This document shows, piece by piece, positions 1 to 11,188 of a DNA stretch of 64,000 nucleotides; the first letter of the stretch is position 1, and each line of letters begins with the position of its first letter. The notes beneath the pieces are model-generated. The model was not told where the DNA came from, did no database searches, and saw nothing but the letters and a program-made list of their open reading frames with translations. Origin of the DNA: Armillaria gallica (Eukaryota; Basidiomycota; Agaricomycetes; Agaricales; Physalacriaceae); the NCBI GenBank assembly GCA_037576215.1, contig JBANDB010000006.1:3286001-3350000 (forward strand). Reading direction: 5' to 3'. The position numbers were made by a program, and so were the translations under genes.

Positions 1-785
1 TTGACGGGAGATGGATGTCGCGACTCTTGTTCTTTGCGTTGACGGCTTCCAAGGGGTTGATCTGTGTCCCGTTCAAATGAATAGATGCTGTGAGCATGAT
101 ATGAGACGCAAACCTTCATATACATCTCCTCGTACGTTTGCTAGGCGATAACGGTCAATTGTTATTGCACGAATGATTCGAGCGGGAAGGCAACACACCT
201 GTTTCCGATGAGCATCCAACAACTTAGATCCCTCATATAGATCCCTTCTTGCTCGTTTCTCAATCTTCGCCTGGGACATATACCGTCAGTATATGGAAAA
301 ACACTTGTGGGCTGGTGGATACCAACCTTGAGCTTAGCTTCTTGCTTTTCAAGTTTCTTAACATCGACTCGAGATGCCCTAAGACATTGACATTGAGCCC
401 AGAAAACAGGACAGAAAATGACGACAACGCACTTTCCCTTGTTGATAGATTCCAAGTCAACACCCTCAGAGAATGCAATGGTATTGGACATTTGGGCTTT
501 GCTCATATCCATCACTTTATCCAATTTCTGTAGCTTAGGCCCAGACCGATTCTTGAGTCGCGCATTGAGTTGGTCCTCTAGGAGATCACCCAACCGGTCC
601 ATGAGCTTCTCCAGCTTGTCGTTTTCGCCCCCAGAAAGGGATTCAAGAATGGTGCGCGCAACCTGAAGAACGTCTTCCTCTTCTCCGGCATCATCGACGA
701 GATATCCAGACAGGTACTGAACGATAACCTCTTCTGTGTCGGGAAAAACGTCGCGAATCTCTTCCGCAATGTCTTCAGACGACAT
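1..785 (-). CDS. GCN20/ABCF3-type ABC ATPase, N-terminal part (runs off left edge)
   Basis: Soluble ABC-F ATPase of the GCN20/ABCF3 type, which in yeast works with GCN1 on ribosomes in the amino-acid starvation response. Seen: five exons, complement(join(<1..61,114..140,199..270,327..378,433..785)). The start is ATG at 785. The N-terminal region runs EDIAEEIRDVFPDTEE, then VDLESINKGKASRVDVKKLE, AKIEKRARRDLYEGSKLL, then QTYEEMYMK and INPLEAVNAKNKSRDIHLP, the usual order upstream of the first ATPase domain of ABCF3. Introns are 52-58 bp with GT..AG ends and restore this frame exactly. The two ATP-binding cassettes lie outside the window. It is divergent from the membrane-protein gene starting at 1120. 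Confidence in family is high. The symbol is withheld because the cassettes are not visible. Confidence 0.9.
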
Positions 786-1119
786 CGATAGTTTTCTATG
801 GGTGACGGATCCGGAGAATCAAAGTGAGCAGAAAAGGCAATGCTTGATCAAATCTATTCTTAGTCATACTCTGATCAGTAGCAACCGCCGGCGTCTCACA
901 CTCAGTCCCTAGCCAGAATTATTCAAAATCAGTATCAGTCACAGCTGCATATGCTCACTGCACAGCATTATATTTGATGTGAAGCATCCATGAAGATATA
1001 AGTATTCTTTCTCCCCAAGACGTTTCATAAGAAAGCTCGCTTTCTTTGTCGCTTTCATGTTCGCCTGGTGCTTCATTTTCTTCTGCACATCCACTCGTTT
1101 TGTGCGGCTGGATTCTTCC
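786..1119. promoter_or_regulatory. Divergent intergenic region between the ABCF gene and the secreted membrane protein
   Basis: 334 bp with no coding signal, between two divergent start codons, so it should hold both promoters. A TATA-like stretch, gatataagta, lies near 993-1002, about 120 bp before the plus-strand ATG at 1120. No other motif could be assigned. Confidence 0.4.
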
Positions 1120-2509
1120 ATGCGTCTTCTTCTATGGTCGCTTTCGCTCTCCCTTTTTTTCTCTTCCGCTTTGGCAACTCTGGTCAATGTGACTGTCGAC
1201 GACCAGAACGGGGACCCCACAACTCAAGATACAATATCTTATACTCCTGCAGATGCCTGGGATGTCAACAGCCTCCCCTGCAATAGTTGTTCCACTCAAG
1301 TTGACGCGTCCAAAGCATGGGATGAGACCTGGCATGTGGGTAAATTTGTATGTGCGCATCTGCTTCTTCTGTTACAGACTCTGACCACAATTATGGTGAC
1401 ACAGAGTAACAAAGGCACTTCAGTGCTTCAAGCATCGTATCCGTTCTCTGGTGCGTAAAAAATGACTGTCCTCCAATCCGAGCCTAAGTTAAGTGTTTTA
1501 GGCACCGCTGTCTACGTCAACTGTATTCTTGCACTCACTGCCGAACACCCGACGTACGTTTCCTACTATCTAATGAGTCGCATAAAATTCAGTCCCGGAT
1601 AGAGGAAGAAGCGATATGACCTTCTTCATAGATGGTGTTCAGGTCGGTACCTACAGTTCAGAACCGGATTCATCCAGTCCAGGCTACGAATACAACGTGA
1701 CTGTGTTTGCCCACGAGCGGTTGTCTTCTGGTAGGCACATTATTCAAATCCAAAGTGGTCATATCGGAGGTCCTGCATCTTTGATCCTCTTGGACTCTAT
1801 CATCTATTCGTAAGCCAAACTTGATACTTTCTCATGATACCATGTCTCAAGTTTATTGTCGACTGTTAGCCATGATGATGATGATCAAAGTACATCATCT
1901 GCCCCTGTTGCGATGCCTAGTCCTACACCAAATTCATCGGCAGCCCTCGCAAATACTAGCCCATCCGCGACCCGTAGCAAGATCATCGGCGGTGTCCTAG
2001 GGACGCTAGGTGGTGCGCTGGTTATAGGACTTGCGTGTTATGCCTACCTAAGATGGAGGCGGAAAAGCCGCCATATCCTTCCGATCACAGAACACGGACC
2101 TGGCTCTGATCAGCCTGGTCACGGTATTGCGCGACTTGGACACCATCGTCGCTCGTACAGTTTCAACCCTAACCTCCTGATTCGAAAGATCATCAACAAG
2201 CCAGTTAACGTCACGACGATGCGCGACACCGGTCATCGCCCTCCGCCTCTTCAAGCTGAGCTCCTCAACACACAGGATCACGGTTCACCGTTTCCTTCGG
2301 GCATCTCTTCCGAAGATTACAGCCGGTTGCTCTCTGTCCAACAGTGGCGCAGACAAACACATGAAGAAACGGCATCCGTTGTCTCGCCAGGACTCCCTGA
2401 TATGTCAGAGGAGCTTTCTAGTTATTATGAAGATGCAACCGATTCCTACCGCACCAGGGCTCCACCACGACCGCGGCCGCCACGCCGCTTCACAGTCATG
2501 AATGGATGA
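1120..2509 (+). CDS. Secreted single-pass membrane protein with Agaricomycete ectodomain
   Basis: Five exons, join(1120..1335,1405..1450,1502..1553,1603..1809,1870..2509), giving 386 residues. An N-terminal signal peptide (MRLLLWSLSLSLFFSSALA) is followed by an ectodomain with VTVDDQNGD, a CNSC pair, AWDETWH, SGTAVYVNCIL and MTFFIDGVQVGTY. This arrangement is common in Agaricomycete membrane proteins of unknown role and resembles a beta-sandwich ligand-binding fold. An acidic His-Asp linker and Ser/Thr/Pro stalk lead to one transmembrane helix (IIGGVLGTLGGALVIGLACYAYL) and a basic cytoplasmic tail of about 150 residues rich in Arg and Pro. An ATG at 1057 is in frame but lies before the signal peptide, so 1120 is preferred. 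The intron ending at 1404 and the acceptor at 1602 were chosen to keep the frame and are the least certain junctions. Likely a cell-surface sensor or wall-associated protein, which is inference only. Confidence 0.8.
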
Positions 2510-2837
2510 CCGTAGTCATCGGTGCTCGGGTAGGTCTAATGTTTTGACATTCTGGCGTTCAAGGTCTCTCACTGTAGGCTCAGGTGGATCGTCTTTGTAA
2601 AGCATATGCCTTCAGTCAAAATTTAATCGCATTGCCTCGCAATACATCGCGTAATTGTAGTGATTCAATTTCGATGGAGCATCCATGTACGGAGGCCTGA
2701 TGATTAGACTTGTTTTTTACTCTCGCTATTTCCTGATTGTCCATAGTAGAATCGCTGACGACCGATACCCAAAAACCATGAAGCTCTACTTGGATAATAA
2801 AATCTTTAAAATATTATTATTTCAGGGCTGCACGTAC

Positions 2838-3516
2838 CTGATCGAGAATAAGAACATAGTAAACGTGATATTGCCATGGGTGGTGGCGTTCCAAGCAGCA
2901 GGATGATACCTCAGTTCTTCACCAATGCCAAGGAGTGAAGTGAAGATACTTCGAAAGGGTGAGTACGAATGCCCAGAAACCAAGGCCAACCTTACTGGGA
3001 TAACTGGAAGATAGAACATGGTTCGAAGTAAGAATACATGTGCTTGTAGATTTATTTGAAATCCCACTTACGTCTGCGACGGCTAAACAGAACAAAAGCG
3101 ATCCGACAAGTCGTTCTTGTAGCTGTGGGTCTTTTGGAACTGCGTTCCTGATAGTGCGAAACACCACAGTGGATATCATGCCCAGAAGTAAATAGCCTAG
3201 AGCATAGTCAGCCCTCCTACTAGGAATCCTGGTGTGACCGTATGAACTAACAATTTCCAAGCTGCCACACTGCAAGTTTTGAACGATCGTTCAGAGATTC
3301 CAGAGGTTCAGGCGTAGATGTCGGAATCAGTTCATGATAGAACCAAGCAGCTCCCGGGAAGGTTAGAATCATGACTGCAGGAATCATCGTCGACACTGCA
3401 AGTCAGTCGGTCAGCAAGCAAATAAGCGAATGATTCAGTAAAATCTGAGACTTACTAGGCTCCAAATAGAGAAACAAAAATTTATAAAAACCCGTCAAGG
3501 CAGGAAAGTCAGTCAT
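2838..3516 (-). CDS. DUF7704-type small integral membrane protein
   Basis: Fungal four-helix membrane protein family of unknown function. Exons 3456..3516, 3252..3395 and 3072..3196 are clear and encode MTDFPALTGFYKFLFLYLEP, a hydrophobic segment starting MSTMIPAVMILTFPGAAWFY, WQLGNCYLLLGMIS, RDTLP-like RNAVPKDPQLQERL and GSLLFCLAVAD. A last region (about 2838-2965) encodes GEELRYHPAAWN and THGNITFTMFLF, the family's C-terminal signature. The junction between position 3072 and about 2965 could not be resolved with one canonical intron, and a short 3' exon near 2700-2750 may complete the protein. The start ATG at 3516 matches the usual family start and overlaps the most upstream ATG of the divergent CofD-like gene by two bases. 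Positions 2510-2837 otherwise contain no other gene. Confidence 0.75.
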
Positions 3517-5552
3517 GGTCGAACGACAGTTGAAAAGTTCCCAAGGTGGCTATGCACCACAACATTTGGAAGGGTTCGGGCCGATGTTCCGACGCAGTGA
3601 AAGCCACGACCACCACTTACTCCCGATGGACCATGGAAATAGACCAAGTCTGCACCTCAAAGTTCAAAGTTCTGGCACGAATAGTCCTGGATCCTCTGTA
3701 TTTGACTTACCAGTGACGGCCTCTCAAGAGAGATATCAGACTTCCACGCCAGCATCAGGAAGTACCGCAGCGGCTTCGACACAGGACGCGACGTCGATTG
3801 TTGTAATCTCGGGCGGTACTGGCGGTAATTCTATATGCTCTGCCTTTGGAAATGCGTGTTATGTTCTTCCTGTCTCTGACGATGGCGGTTCGTCTAGCGA
3901 GATCATACGCGTTCTTGGGGGACCTTCGATAGGTATGGCTGGTAATGAACGACATTCTTTGAGTGCTCAATATCCTGTAGGTGATATAAGATCTCGATTA
4001 ATTCGTCTTATTCCTTCCGCTCCCACCTCATCTCCATTGGAGGCCATTCGCAACCTTCTCGCTTACCGTTTACCTGCGCATTATACGGAACGGCAAGCTC
4101 GCGAAGAGTGGAGAGAGATTGTTGAAGGCCGAAGCTCTTTGTGGCGGGGCATTCCTAATGATAGAAAGGAAACTATACGTGGTATTGTACCTTCCATTCT
4201 ATGCTTACAAGCGCTACGTAACTAAATGTTGATTGTAGGCTTTCTCGTTTATTTCGAAAGCGAACTTCTCAAACGAGCGCACAAGAATTTCAACTTTGTT
4301 AACGGAAGGCAAGTTAAATGCTGTCTCCTTGGACGTACCGAGCATGACATGGCTATATAGCATAGGTAATTATTTTCTGGCTGCCGCACAAGGATTTTTC
4401 AGATCGCTTCCCTCTGCAATATTCCTCTTTTCTTCCATCACAAACAGTCAGGCCAATATATTGCCGGTCGTTGTGACAAACCATACGGTTACTATCGCCG
4501 CAGAGTTAGTCAGTGCACTAGCCGTCTGCGTTAACTCGCATCTAACATGTCACCGCGGACAGGACAATGGAGAAAGGCTCGTCGGGCAATGCGAGATATC
4601 GCATCCAGTGGCCCCTGTAGCTCCGTCAATCAATTTTAGTGAAGCCGATCTGTGGTCACCAGAAGATGGTGTTGAAACCCAACGTCAGAATGTCATGTTT
4701 GAGCCACAAGGAAAGGATTCTTACGAACCTTTGCCCTCACGGATATCGAGTCAGTTTTATTTTTGGTGGACAATTCCATTTCACGTTCTAACATCGCGGT
4801 GTCCGTCCGCAGAGTTATTTTACATCAACGCATACGGTATGGAAATTCATCCTTCACCGAATCCAGATTATATATCAAGTCTATCTACGCACGATATTCT
4901 GGTCTTCTCCTGCGGTTCTCTTTGGACGAGGTGCGGCAAATAGACAGATATTTTTACTCGCTGACCTATAATTACCTCAGCATCATCCCGTGCCTATCTC
5001 TACGCGGAGTTGCAACTGCCATAGCGCGATCACGTACATTGCGGGCTAAGGTCCTCCTACGTGAGTCCACTGATAACTATGGCGACTCCATCTCTGAGTT
5101 TCCCGGCTAGTAAACACAAAGAACGATAGAGAAACAGATGGGTATACTGCAGAAGATTACATCCTGTAAGTGTTCATATTATCCACTGACTGTTCCCTCT
5201 CAACTATTTGATAACGGTGTGTTCAGTGCTATAACGCGGACTCTTAATGCGCAATACCAAAACCGGTCTTATGGTCTGGGCAGCGCTAGCACGACCTACC
5301 CGGTTTCCGCTTTCATCACCGATCTTGTTTACCTCGAAGGAACAACTATTCACGTTAATGTTGATCGAATAACGGTGTGTTCTGTCTCTGATTTGGAAGA
5401 CAGCCAGCTCATTTGGCGCATGTGTGCGATCGTCGCAGGCATTAGGCGTCAGGTGCTCTCGAGTTCATTCAGAAACTGGGGTTAAAAATCCGAAGTACGA
5501 AGCAGCTTGCGTCAGGAAGGCAATCGAGGTCATTCTTGCGAGGTCCGAGTGA
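3515..5552 (+). CDS. CofD/UPF0052-like protein (fungal 2-phospho-L-lactate transferase family homologue)
   Basis: Ten exons, join(3515..3932,3981..4181,4239..4308,4361..4508,4563..4749,4813..4930,4981..5060,5111..5165,5227..5374,5439..5552), up to 512 residues. After a low-complexity N-terminus come the family signatures VVISGGTGG, LPVSDDGGSSSEIIRVLGG, GDIRSRLIRLIP, EGRSSLWRGIPNDRKETIRG, NGSIGNYFLAAAQG, VVVTNH, INAYGMEIHPSPNP and FSCGSLWTSIIPCLSLRG. In archaea and actinobacteria this fold transfers a phospholactyl group in F420 synthesis. Fungi are not known to make F420, so the substrate here is unknown. Intron 3 is 4309..4360 and has a GC donor (AG|GCAAGT). The start is uncertain: ATG 3515 overlaps the ATG of the minus-strand DUF7704 gene, and in-frame ATGs at 3584 and 3629 are alternatives that still keep the whole domain. 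The stop at 5552 is well supported (ends VRKAIEVILARSE). Confidence 0.88.
4309..4360 (+). other. Non-canonical GC-AG intron in the CofD-like gene
   Basis: The donor is AG|GCAAGT and the acceptor tatag. No GT donor in this stretch keeps the frame that joins VNG to SIGNYFLAAAQG, a highly conserved block. GC donors with otherwise perfect consensus are the usual minor class of U2 introns. Confidence 0.8.
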
Positions 5553-5847
5553 CTGTTAGATCGCGTCTGGCGCTTCTCTGACGGTTCATCAATTTATTTC
5601 TATTTTTACTTCTATCAGACGGTAGGAAAAAATGCCTCATCGATTCGACCGTAGACCCGGAGACTGGATTGTCACCCTGGTTCGGAAAGTACGTAGTTAA
5701 TTTCCATTCGAACTGTGGTTCTTTCGTCATCAGGGAACGAGTGTCTGGGGACATTTCATCTCGACTTCCTATCGGGTATAAAGCATCGAAGACGATCTTC
5801 TGAGACGGATTCTGGCCTTGGGCAACTTCAATTGATTTATCACCCAA
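5530..5847 (-). CDS. Possible 3' exon of an unidentified minus-strand gene
   Basis: An open frame of about 105 codons with protein-like composition (VFDALYPIG, SPDTRSLMTKEPQFEWKL). On the minus strand the frame can be extended upstream through a 54-bp GT..AG intron (about 5889-5942) into an exon reading FQVRSVVNLLSSMYSMDRVQ near 5943-6009. I do not recognise the family. The 3' end overlaps the last 23 bp of the CofD-like gene in convergent orientation. A rival plus-strand reading from ATG 5631 exists but breaks sooner. Low confidence that this is a functional gene. Confidence 0.35.
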   Translation of the reverse strand: MGDKSIEVAQGQNPSQKIVFDALYPIGSRDEMSPDTRSLMTKEPQFEWKLTTYFPNQGDNPVSGSTVESMRHFFLPSDRSKNRNKLMNRQRSARRDLTVTRTSQE

Positions 5848-7600
5848 GTGGCAAGGAACACTAAAAATGAGGCGCCAAGCGCTCTCAGGTTTTCTACTCC
5901 CTATTCGTCATGCGGAAACGTCATTTTCATTGAACAGGCACGCTCACATTTGCACGCGGTCCATCGAATACATAGAGCTTAAGAGATTAACCACAGACCG
6001 GACTTGGAACTGTGGCAATCAACTTACCCTACGCCGTGAGTACTCAGTCTTGCGTACTTCTGTTCCACATTTGATCATCGTTAACACCCCCAGCGCCCTG
6101 GAACTCGGCGGGTGATTCGGCTATCATCTAAGTCTTTGCAAGTTCTGTTGGTCAGAAATCACTGAAGTCGCGATGTGGAAAAGTATCGATCGTGACGTGC
6201 TCCTGCTTTCGTATCCATTTGTATCGACCAGGATGACTGGTACATGTATGGTGTTCCTCGTTGACCGTTTCCTTAACCCTTCACCGCATTCAGGATTGCG
6301 CGTCTTTTTCTTTACCTTCTACGGATGGTATGGGCATGAAACTCTCCCGTCGTTTCCTTTTCCATCGAACGTACTACACACATGATTTGAATCTGCGCCT
6401 CACACAGCTATCAGACTTGGATGCTCATCAAGCTCGTTTGTCTTGATTATCATAGCCGCGTTTCTCTTGAGATTTTACAATGGCTCTACATTCTCAGCTT
6501 CGTCGGCAGCATACCATCAACCATCCGGTTATCCTAAATGGTTCTGACTATTCAGTATAATTCGATGTCTTTCGAGACTTAGGTTATATTCTCTACTGCA
6601 TCTACAGTAGAAACGATTGCGAGTTGACCAGAATCCCCCTGTTCCATCTTGAAAACTTATGACTCTTTGGCTCTTCATGGTCAAGAGTTCCCGCGAGTAT
6701 ATAATAAAGACGGCTCGCCAGGCTAGTTCAAGGAAAAAGAAGTTGATGTTCCGTTAATTGTTTGAAGCTTCTCTATTATTGCTTGCTCTGAGTATCATCG
6801 GACATACCAGGCCTTCTGTTCATGCTGCTCAGCAGGTTCAGTTACGGCCACTTCTATAGAGCATGGCTTCAGGAAGACTGTCTACGACCCCAGCCACTCG
6901 CAAGTCGGCCGAAATGTACCGTCAAGCGTGGATAAGTACTTCCTATAGTAATCACCAAATGGCCAATTCAATTCTGAATTCGATACTTCTACGAATTGCT
7001 ACAAATATCTCGGTGAAAAATGACCACTCTGGAATTCTGAGCTCCACACCTTGTGCCTTTTCGTGTTCGCCGTCATTACTAGGTACCACAGTCCAGCCAA
7101 TTTGGCTAATCATCGTATCCGATTATCTGCCATGTACACTTCCTACCGTGCTGTCATTTATATTTCCTCCGACGGACGCTCCTTCATCAGTCGAGTAAAC
7201 ATTATTATTTGCTGCGGAACTTGTGTGGGATTCGACTAGGCTCTTCTTCACTCCCTGCAGGAGAAGCGTAATGGGGCAAAACCGTCTAGTATTCACTCTG
7301 CGGCTTCGGCGAGAGACCGTACGAGAGTATGCATGTGATACGCCTACCGGTGCGAGAATGAATTCAGAATGATGGGGAAGGATAAAGCGCGCAGGTGACA
7401 CCCAGATGACAGGTACAGTTTATGTACATATCTACACGCACCCTGGTTTATTTTAGAACTTAGCTTTGGACTCCCATGAACTGCCTATCCTGACTACGAC
7501 TCTTTGAAAACCTCGACGGTTGGTAGAGTATAATTTCTCCTTCAAACTAAGGCCAAAGCCGGTCTTCAACCTTATCATAACCACGACTAACCACATAGAA
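5848..7600. other. Stretch without an assignable gene
   Basis: Short open frames occur on both strands (for example plus 5867-6115 and 6173-6446, minus about 6190-6310), with several intron-like GT..AG pairs, but no combination gave a recognisable product. Part may belong to the minus-strand candidate ending at 5530. The rest (about 6450-7600) looks intergenic and should include the promoter of the gene at 7601. Confidence 0.4.
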
Positions 7601-8545
7601 ATGCCTAGTTCTATGGGGAGAAACGGCGGGATCCCGCTAGGTGCACAATGGAGTGACGCCGACCCCAAAAACAGTCCAGAATATGTGATTTTCCCCTCAG
7701 GTGCTGATGACGGTCTCGATCGCATATTGCCAAGACTGATCGAGCCCCTAGACGATGACTTCCGTACTCAGAACTTATCTACACCAATGGTGAAGGATAC
7801 CCTCGACTCCTTTCCTTGCGACGTAGCCTTTCGCGTACCCGCCCATTCTACCCTTTCCAAACCGGCTATTGTTATCGAAAATGCAGACGCCATCCAGATA
7901 GATATCGACCAAGTCCCAGAGTCGTTGATGAGCAGCACCACGACAGACTCGTCTGCCGCAGATGACTCCCATGCTGAAAGTCCGTATGTGCGGTCTACAC
8001 CTATCACCATCAAAAACCGCAGCGTCCGATTTCGCTCCAGAGTTCGCATCACTTCTGGACTCCCCCGTCGGCACGCAGCAGACAGAGTAACCCCAGATTC
8101 ATCCCTGTCCAGCTCTCCTTCGTCCTCCATATCTGCGCCATTACGTTGGCGGGAGAACGACGTGAATACAGATAGCTCGCCTTGGGGCCCATTAGGGCTG
8201 CGCGTCAAGCATATGGGACAGAGACCAAAACGACAGGCGGCTGACAAAGGGCTCGATCCCAACGAGCGGTCACCCCTCATGCCCTCTTCGAGGCGGTTTT
8301 ACCCCGTAGAAGAGGATGAGCACTACAATTATTTTGCATATCTGGATGACGAGACCCGTCTCAACCGTGAGATTGACCTTGCCTTCGGGACATGGCCCGG
8401 TCGGCTGCTAAATCGACATGTAAGTCGCCGGTATCACTTCTTCTGGCTTCCTGATTGACCGTACGTTCAAAAGTGGTGGTGGTGGCACCTAGAACCTATC
8501 TTATGCTGCGTCTGCATCGAATTAGAGGAAGAGGAGCAGTGGTGA
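7601..8545 (+). CDS. Unknown protein with Ser-rich middle and Trp-run/acidic C-terminus
   Basis: Two exons, join(7601..8419,8474..8545), 296 residues. ATG 7601 is the first ATG in the open frame, which has only non-ATG codons upstream. The middle is rich in Ser, Thr and Pro and probably disordered, followed by RSPLMPSSRRFYPVEEDEHYNYFAYLDDETRLNREIDLAFGTWPGRLLNRH. A 54-bp intron then joins to a 24-codon exon reading WWWWHLEPILCCVCIELE and ending EEEEQW. The second exon keeps the frame and ends at TGA, supporting the splice. Cys pairs (CCVC) next to the Trp run could be a membrane- or lipid-associated tail. I do not recognise the family. It converges on chorismate synthase, whose stop is at 8713. 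Confidence 0.65.
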
Positions 8546-8712
8546 TTTTTTTTTCTTTGCGTCATGTTTCAATGGGCCGAGCAGGCTTTCAAGTATGTGT
8601 ATCCACTAGTAGACAAATTTTCGTTGTACTCTGAGTACTTGGTAACTTATATTTTGGGCAATTCGTATAGGTTTTATTTGGCTGGACAGGTGTCGAGGTA
8701 TGGTAAAACTCT

Positions 8713-10197
8713 TCACGCTTTCTTCGGCAAAACCATCGTTGACGGTAGAGTTGTCACTGGCGGCAGAAGGCTCGCTGCCGTTTTTCTGGAGTTCTGGATG
8801 AGCAATTGATCCATGATGACGATGCATGCCATAGCCTCGACAATGGGAACTGCTCGCGGGACCACACAAGGGTCATGTCTGCCTCTCGCAGCAAGAGATC
8901 CCGGGGTGCCATCATATTGTGCGGTGTCTTGAGCCTGCGAAATGGTCGCTGGCGACTTGAATCCGATCCTAGAAGCCGACCATCAGTATCCAAAAGAAGT
9001 CAAAGCAGCAAGAACTAACCGGAAGTAAATATCCTCCCCATTAGTGATGCCTCCTTGCACACCGCCACTCCAGTTAGACTTTGTTCCGAGTCGCCCGTCA
9101 TCACGCTTCACAAAAGGATCGTTATGCTTGCTTCCAGGTACCTCTGTCCCCTTAAAACCAGACCCAATTTCGAAAGCCTTAGTGGCCGGGATGGAGAGCA
9201 TAGCATGTCCTAATATAGCTTCGAACTTGTCGAAAACGGGTTCACCAAGACCCGAGGGAACGTTACGGATGACACAGGTGATGGTTCCACCTATAGAGTC
9301 CATTGCTTCTTTCGCCCGTACAATGCGCTGAAGCGAAGGAATTTAGATTTAATTCGAGGTAGGTATCGTCAACGGAGAATACCTGAGTCATAAGTTCTGC
9401 TGTCTCGGGATGAGGGCATCTTATAGGGTGGCTGTCTACTTGTTCTCGCGTTACAGTTGCCAACAACTGCCTGAACTCCTCAGATATAGCGTCTTGAGCG
9501 TCGTCAGTGTCCGCATCATTGGACGATGGAGATACCACGGTTGATGGCAAGTGGATCTTTCCCACCGATGAAACAAATGCGACGACCTCAATGCCATATG
9601 CAAGTTTGAGATACTTCTCGGCGATGGCGCCTGCAGCGACCCTGCCTGTACGCGAATCAGATCGCCATGTGGACGCAAGGGAGAGATGTATAACACACCG
9701 ATGGTTTCGCGTGCACTACTCCGTCCACCGCCACTGCTGGCCTTGATGCCATATTTTTCCAGGTAGGTGTAATCGGCATGACTCGGTCGAGGGTACAGAT
9801 CCGTCTCAGAATAATCATGAGGTCTTTGATCCTCGTTCTTGACTAGCAAAGATATCGGTGTTCCAAGGGTTACGCCATATTCGATTCCGGATTGGAGGTG
9901 CACCAAGTCTTTTTCGTTTCTCTATGGGGAAGTGCAGCGTGATATCAGTGAATGCAGTGCGCCAAGCTAGAATTTACGTACAGGAGTGGTAAGATTACTT
10001 TGACCAGGGCGTCTTCTATTGAGCTGGGCTTGGATGTCACTGGGTTCCAAAGTAAGGCCCTAATGATGCATTAGATGTTGTTGCTAATGTGCATCGTGGT
10101 AGCTCACCGGCGGGCATCCATCGACAATTGCTCCTACGGAGGCGCAGTGACTTTCACCGTAGGTAGTGACGCGAAAGAGGTGGCCAAAGGTCGACAT
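8713..10197 (-). CDS. ARO2: Chorismate synthase
   Basis: Converts 5-enolpyruvylshikimate-3-phosphate to chorismate, the last shikimate-pathway step before the aromatic amino-acid branches. It uses reduced FMN, and the fungal enzyme carries its own flavin reductase activity. Six exons, complement(join(8713..8968,9020..9327,9383..9645,9699..9921,9982..10059,10108..10197)), 405 residues, the normal length. Signatures seen: [21 protein letters not shown] split to 19 residues around the start, [113 protein letters not shown]. All five introns (48-60 bp) are canonical and the summed exons are divisible by three. No broken residue was seen, so the gene looks functional. Confidence 0.95.
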
Positions 10198-10499
10198 CGC
10201 TGAATACTAGGTTCGCGTTCTGCTAGCGCTTTTATACTCTGGCTTGACAGCGACTTGGCAGGGACGGCGAGATTGGGGCTAGATGGTATACAAATTTCAC
10301 GTAAACCAACGGAAAGACAAGAATGAGGGGGAAAATACTGAACGAGTCAAAGTTTTTAAAGGCGGAATATAGTGGGATGATGCGTATTAGGTCAGCTACG
10401 TGTTTTGCGATTTTCTTGGCGGTTTCCATCGGATCAGCGCTGAAAAACCTTGTTCCGCGCTCTTTTTTGACAAGAATCTGGCCTTAATTAGCCACCACC
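10198..10499. promoter_or_regulatory. Divergent promoter region between ARO2 and the SAP30-like gene
   Basis: 302 bp between two divergent start codons. A 65-codon minus-strand open frame inside it has no recognisable features and is taken as chance. No clear TATA box was found. Confidence 0.35.
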
Positions 10500-11188
10500 A
10501 TGTCCGCGACTAGCCAGCCTTCAGTCGTTCGTCGCCCGCAGGCCCGGAAGAAGGTCAACGACGATGCCTCATATTTTGGGCCTCCAGGTGCTTCGTCGCT
10601 AAAGAGACAAGCAGTAGAACGCGTCGATGGTGAACCCAGAGTGAAGAGAAAACGGGTCGAACCAGTTGCCAGAGATCCAATGGACACGGAGAACAGAATA
10701 TCTTTCGTACGAAAATATATCAAATTCTGGTATACGTTCCGCTGATTTCTCTTCAGGTCGAGTTTGACAAGATGCCGATGGCAGTGATATACAGATACCT
10801 TACTCATTTCGACATAATACCGCCGATATATCCATCGCCTCTGAGGGCAGACGACCCTTCACCACCTTTTGCGCTGACTTTGCCACCTCATCAACCGTCA
10901 CGGCCGTCAAGCCCGCCACCTGCTGCAACCCCTGCAAACAGACCGCGCAGGGACCCCAAAGAGCTGCCTAATAGGCGTCGCAGTTCTCGATTGTTGGAAG
11001 AGGACGACATACCAAGGCGCGTCCCGATCCTAGCTGATGTTGATGAGTTGCACTCCGTGTTGGCTGGTATTGCGGAGAAGCATTTTAGAGAGACTTTGTC
11101 TATTACGGGCAGGGAGGAGGTTGACACTTTGGCGTCGTTTATGTGTGCTGTGGAGAAAAGAAAGGGCGGGAAGGCGACTCGATGGTGA
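10500..11188 (+). CDS. SAP30-like Sin3-binding protein (histone deacetylase complex subunit)
   Basis: Two exons, join(10500..10706,10757..11188), 212 residues. The N-terminal third is basic with nuclear-signal-like clusters (RRPQARKK, RVKRKR). The second exon begins VEFDKMPMAVIYRYLTHFDIIPPIYPSPL, then a Pro-rich linker, RRRSSRLLEED, and ADVDELHSVLAGIAEKHFRE with a C-terminal EEVDTLASFMCAVEKRKGG. This matches the SAP30 Sin3-binding domain in fungal proteins, which bridges Sin3 and the class I deacetylase in the nucleus. The start sits in a good context (caccATGtcc). The intron is canonical and joins RISF to VEFDK in frame. Confidence 0.82.

Noticed and set aside
8564..8809. Plus-strand frame of 81 codons starting MFQWAEQAF
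   Set aside because: Its second half is antisense to the last exon of chorismate synthase, and it has no recognisable domain.
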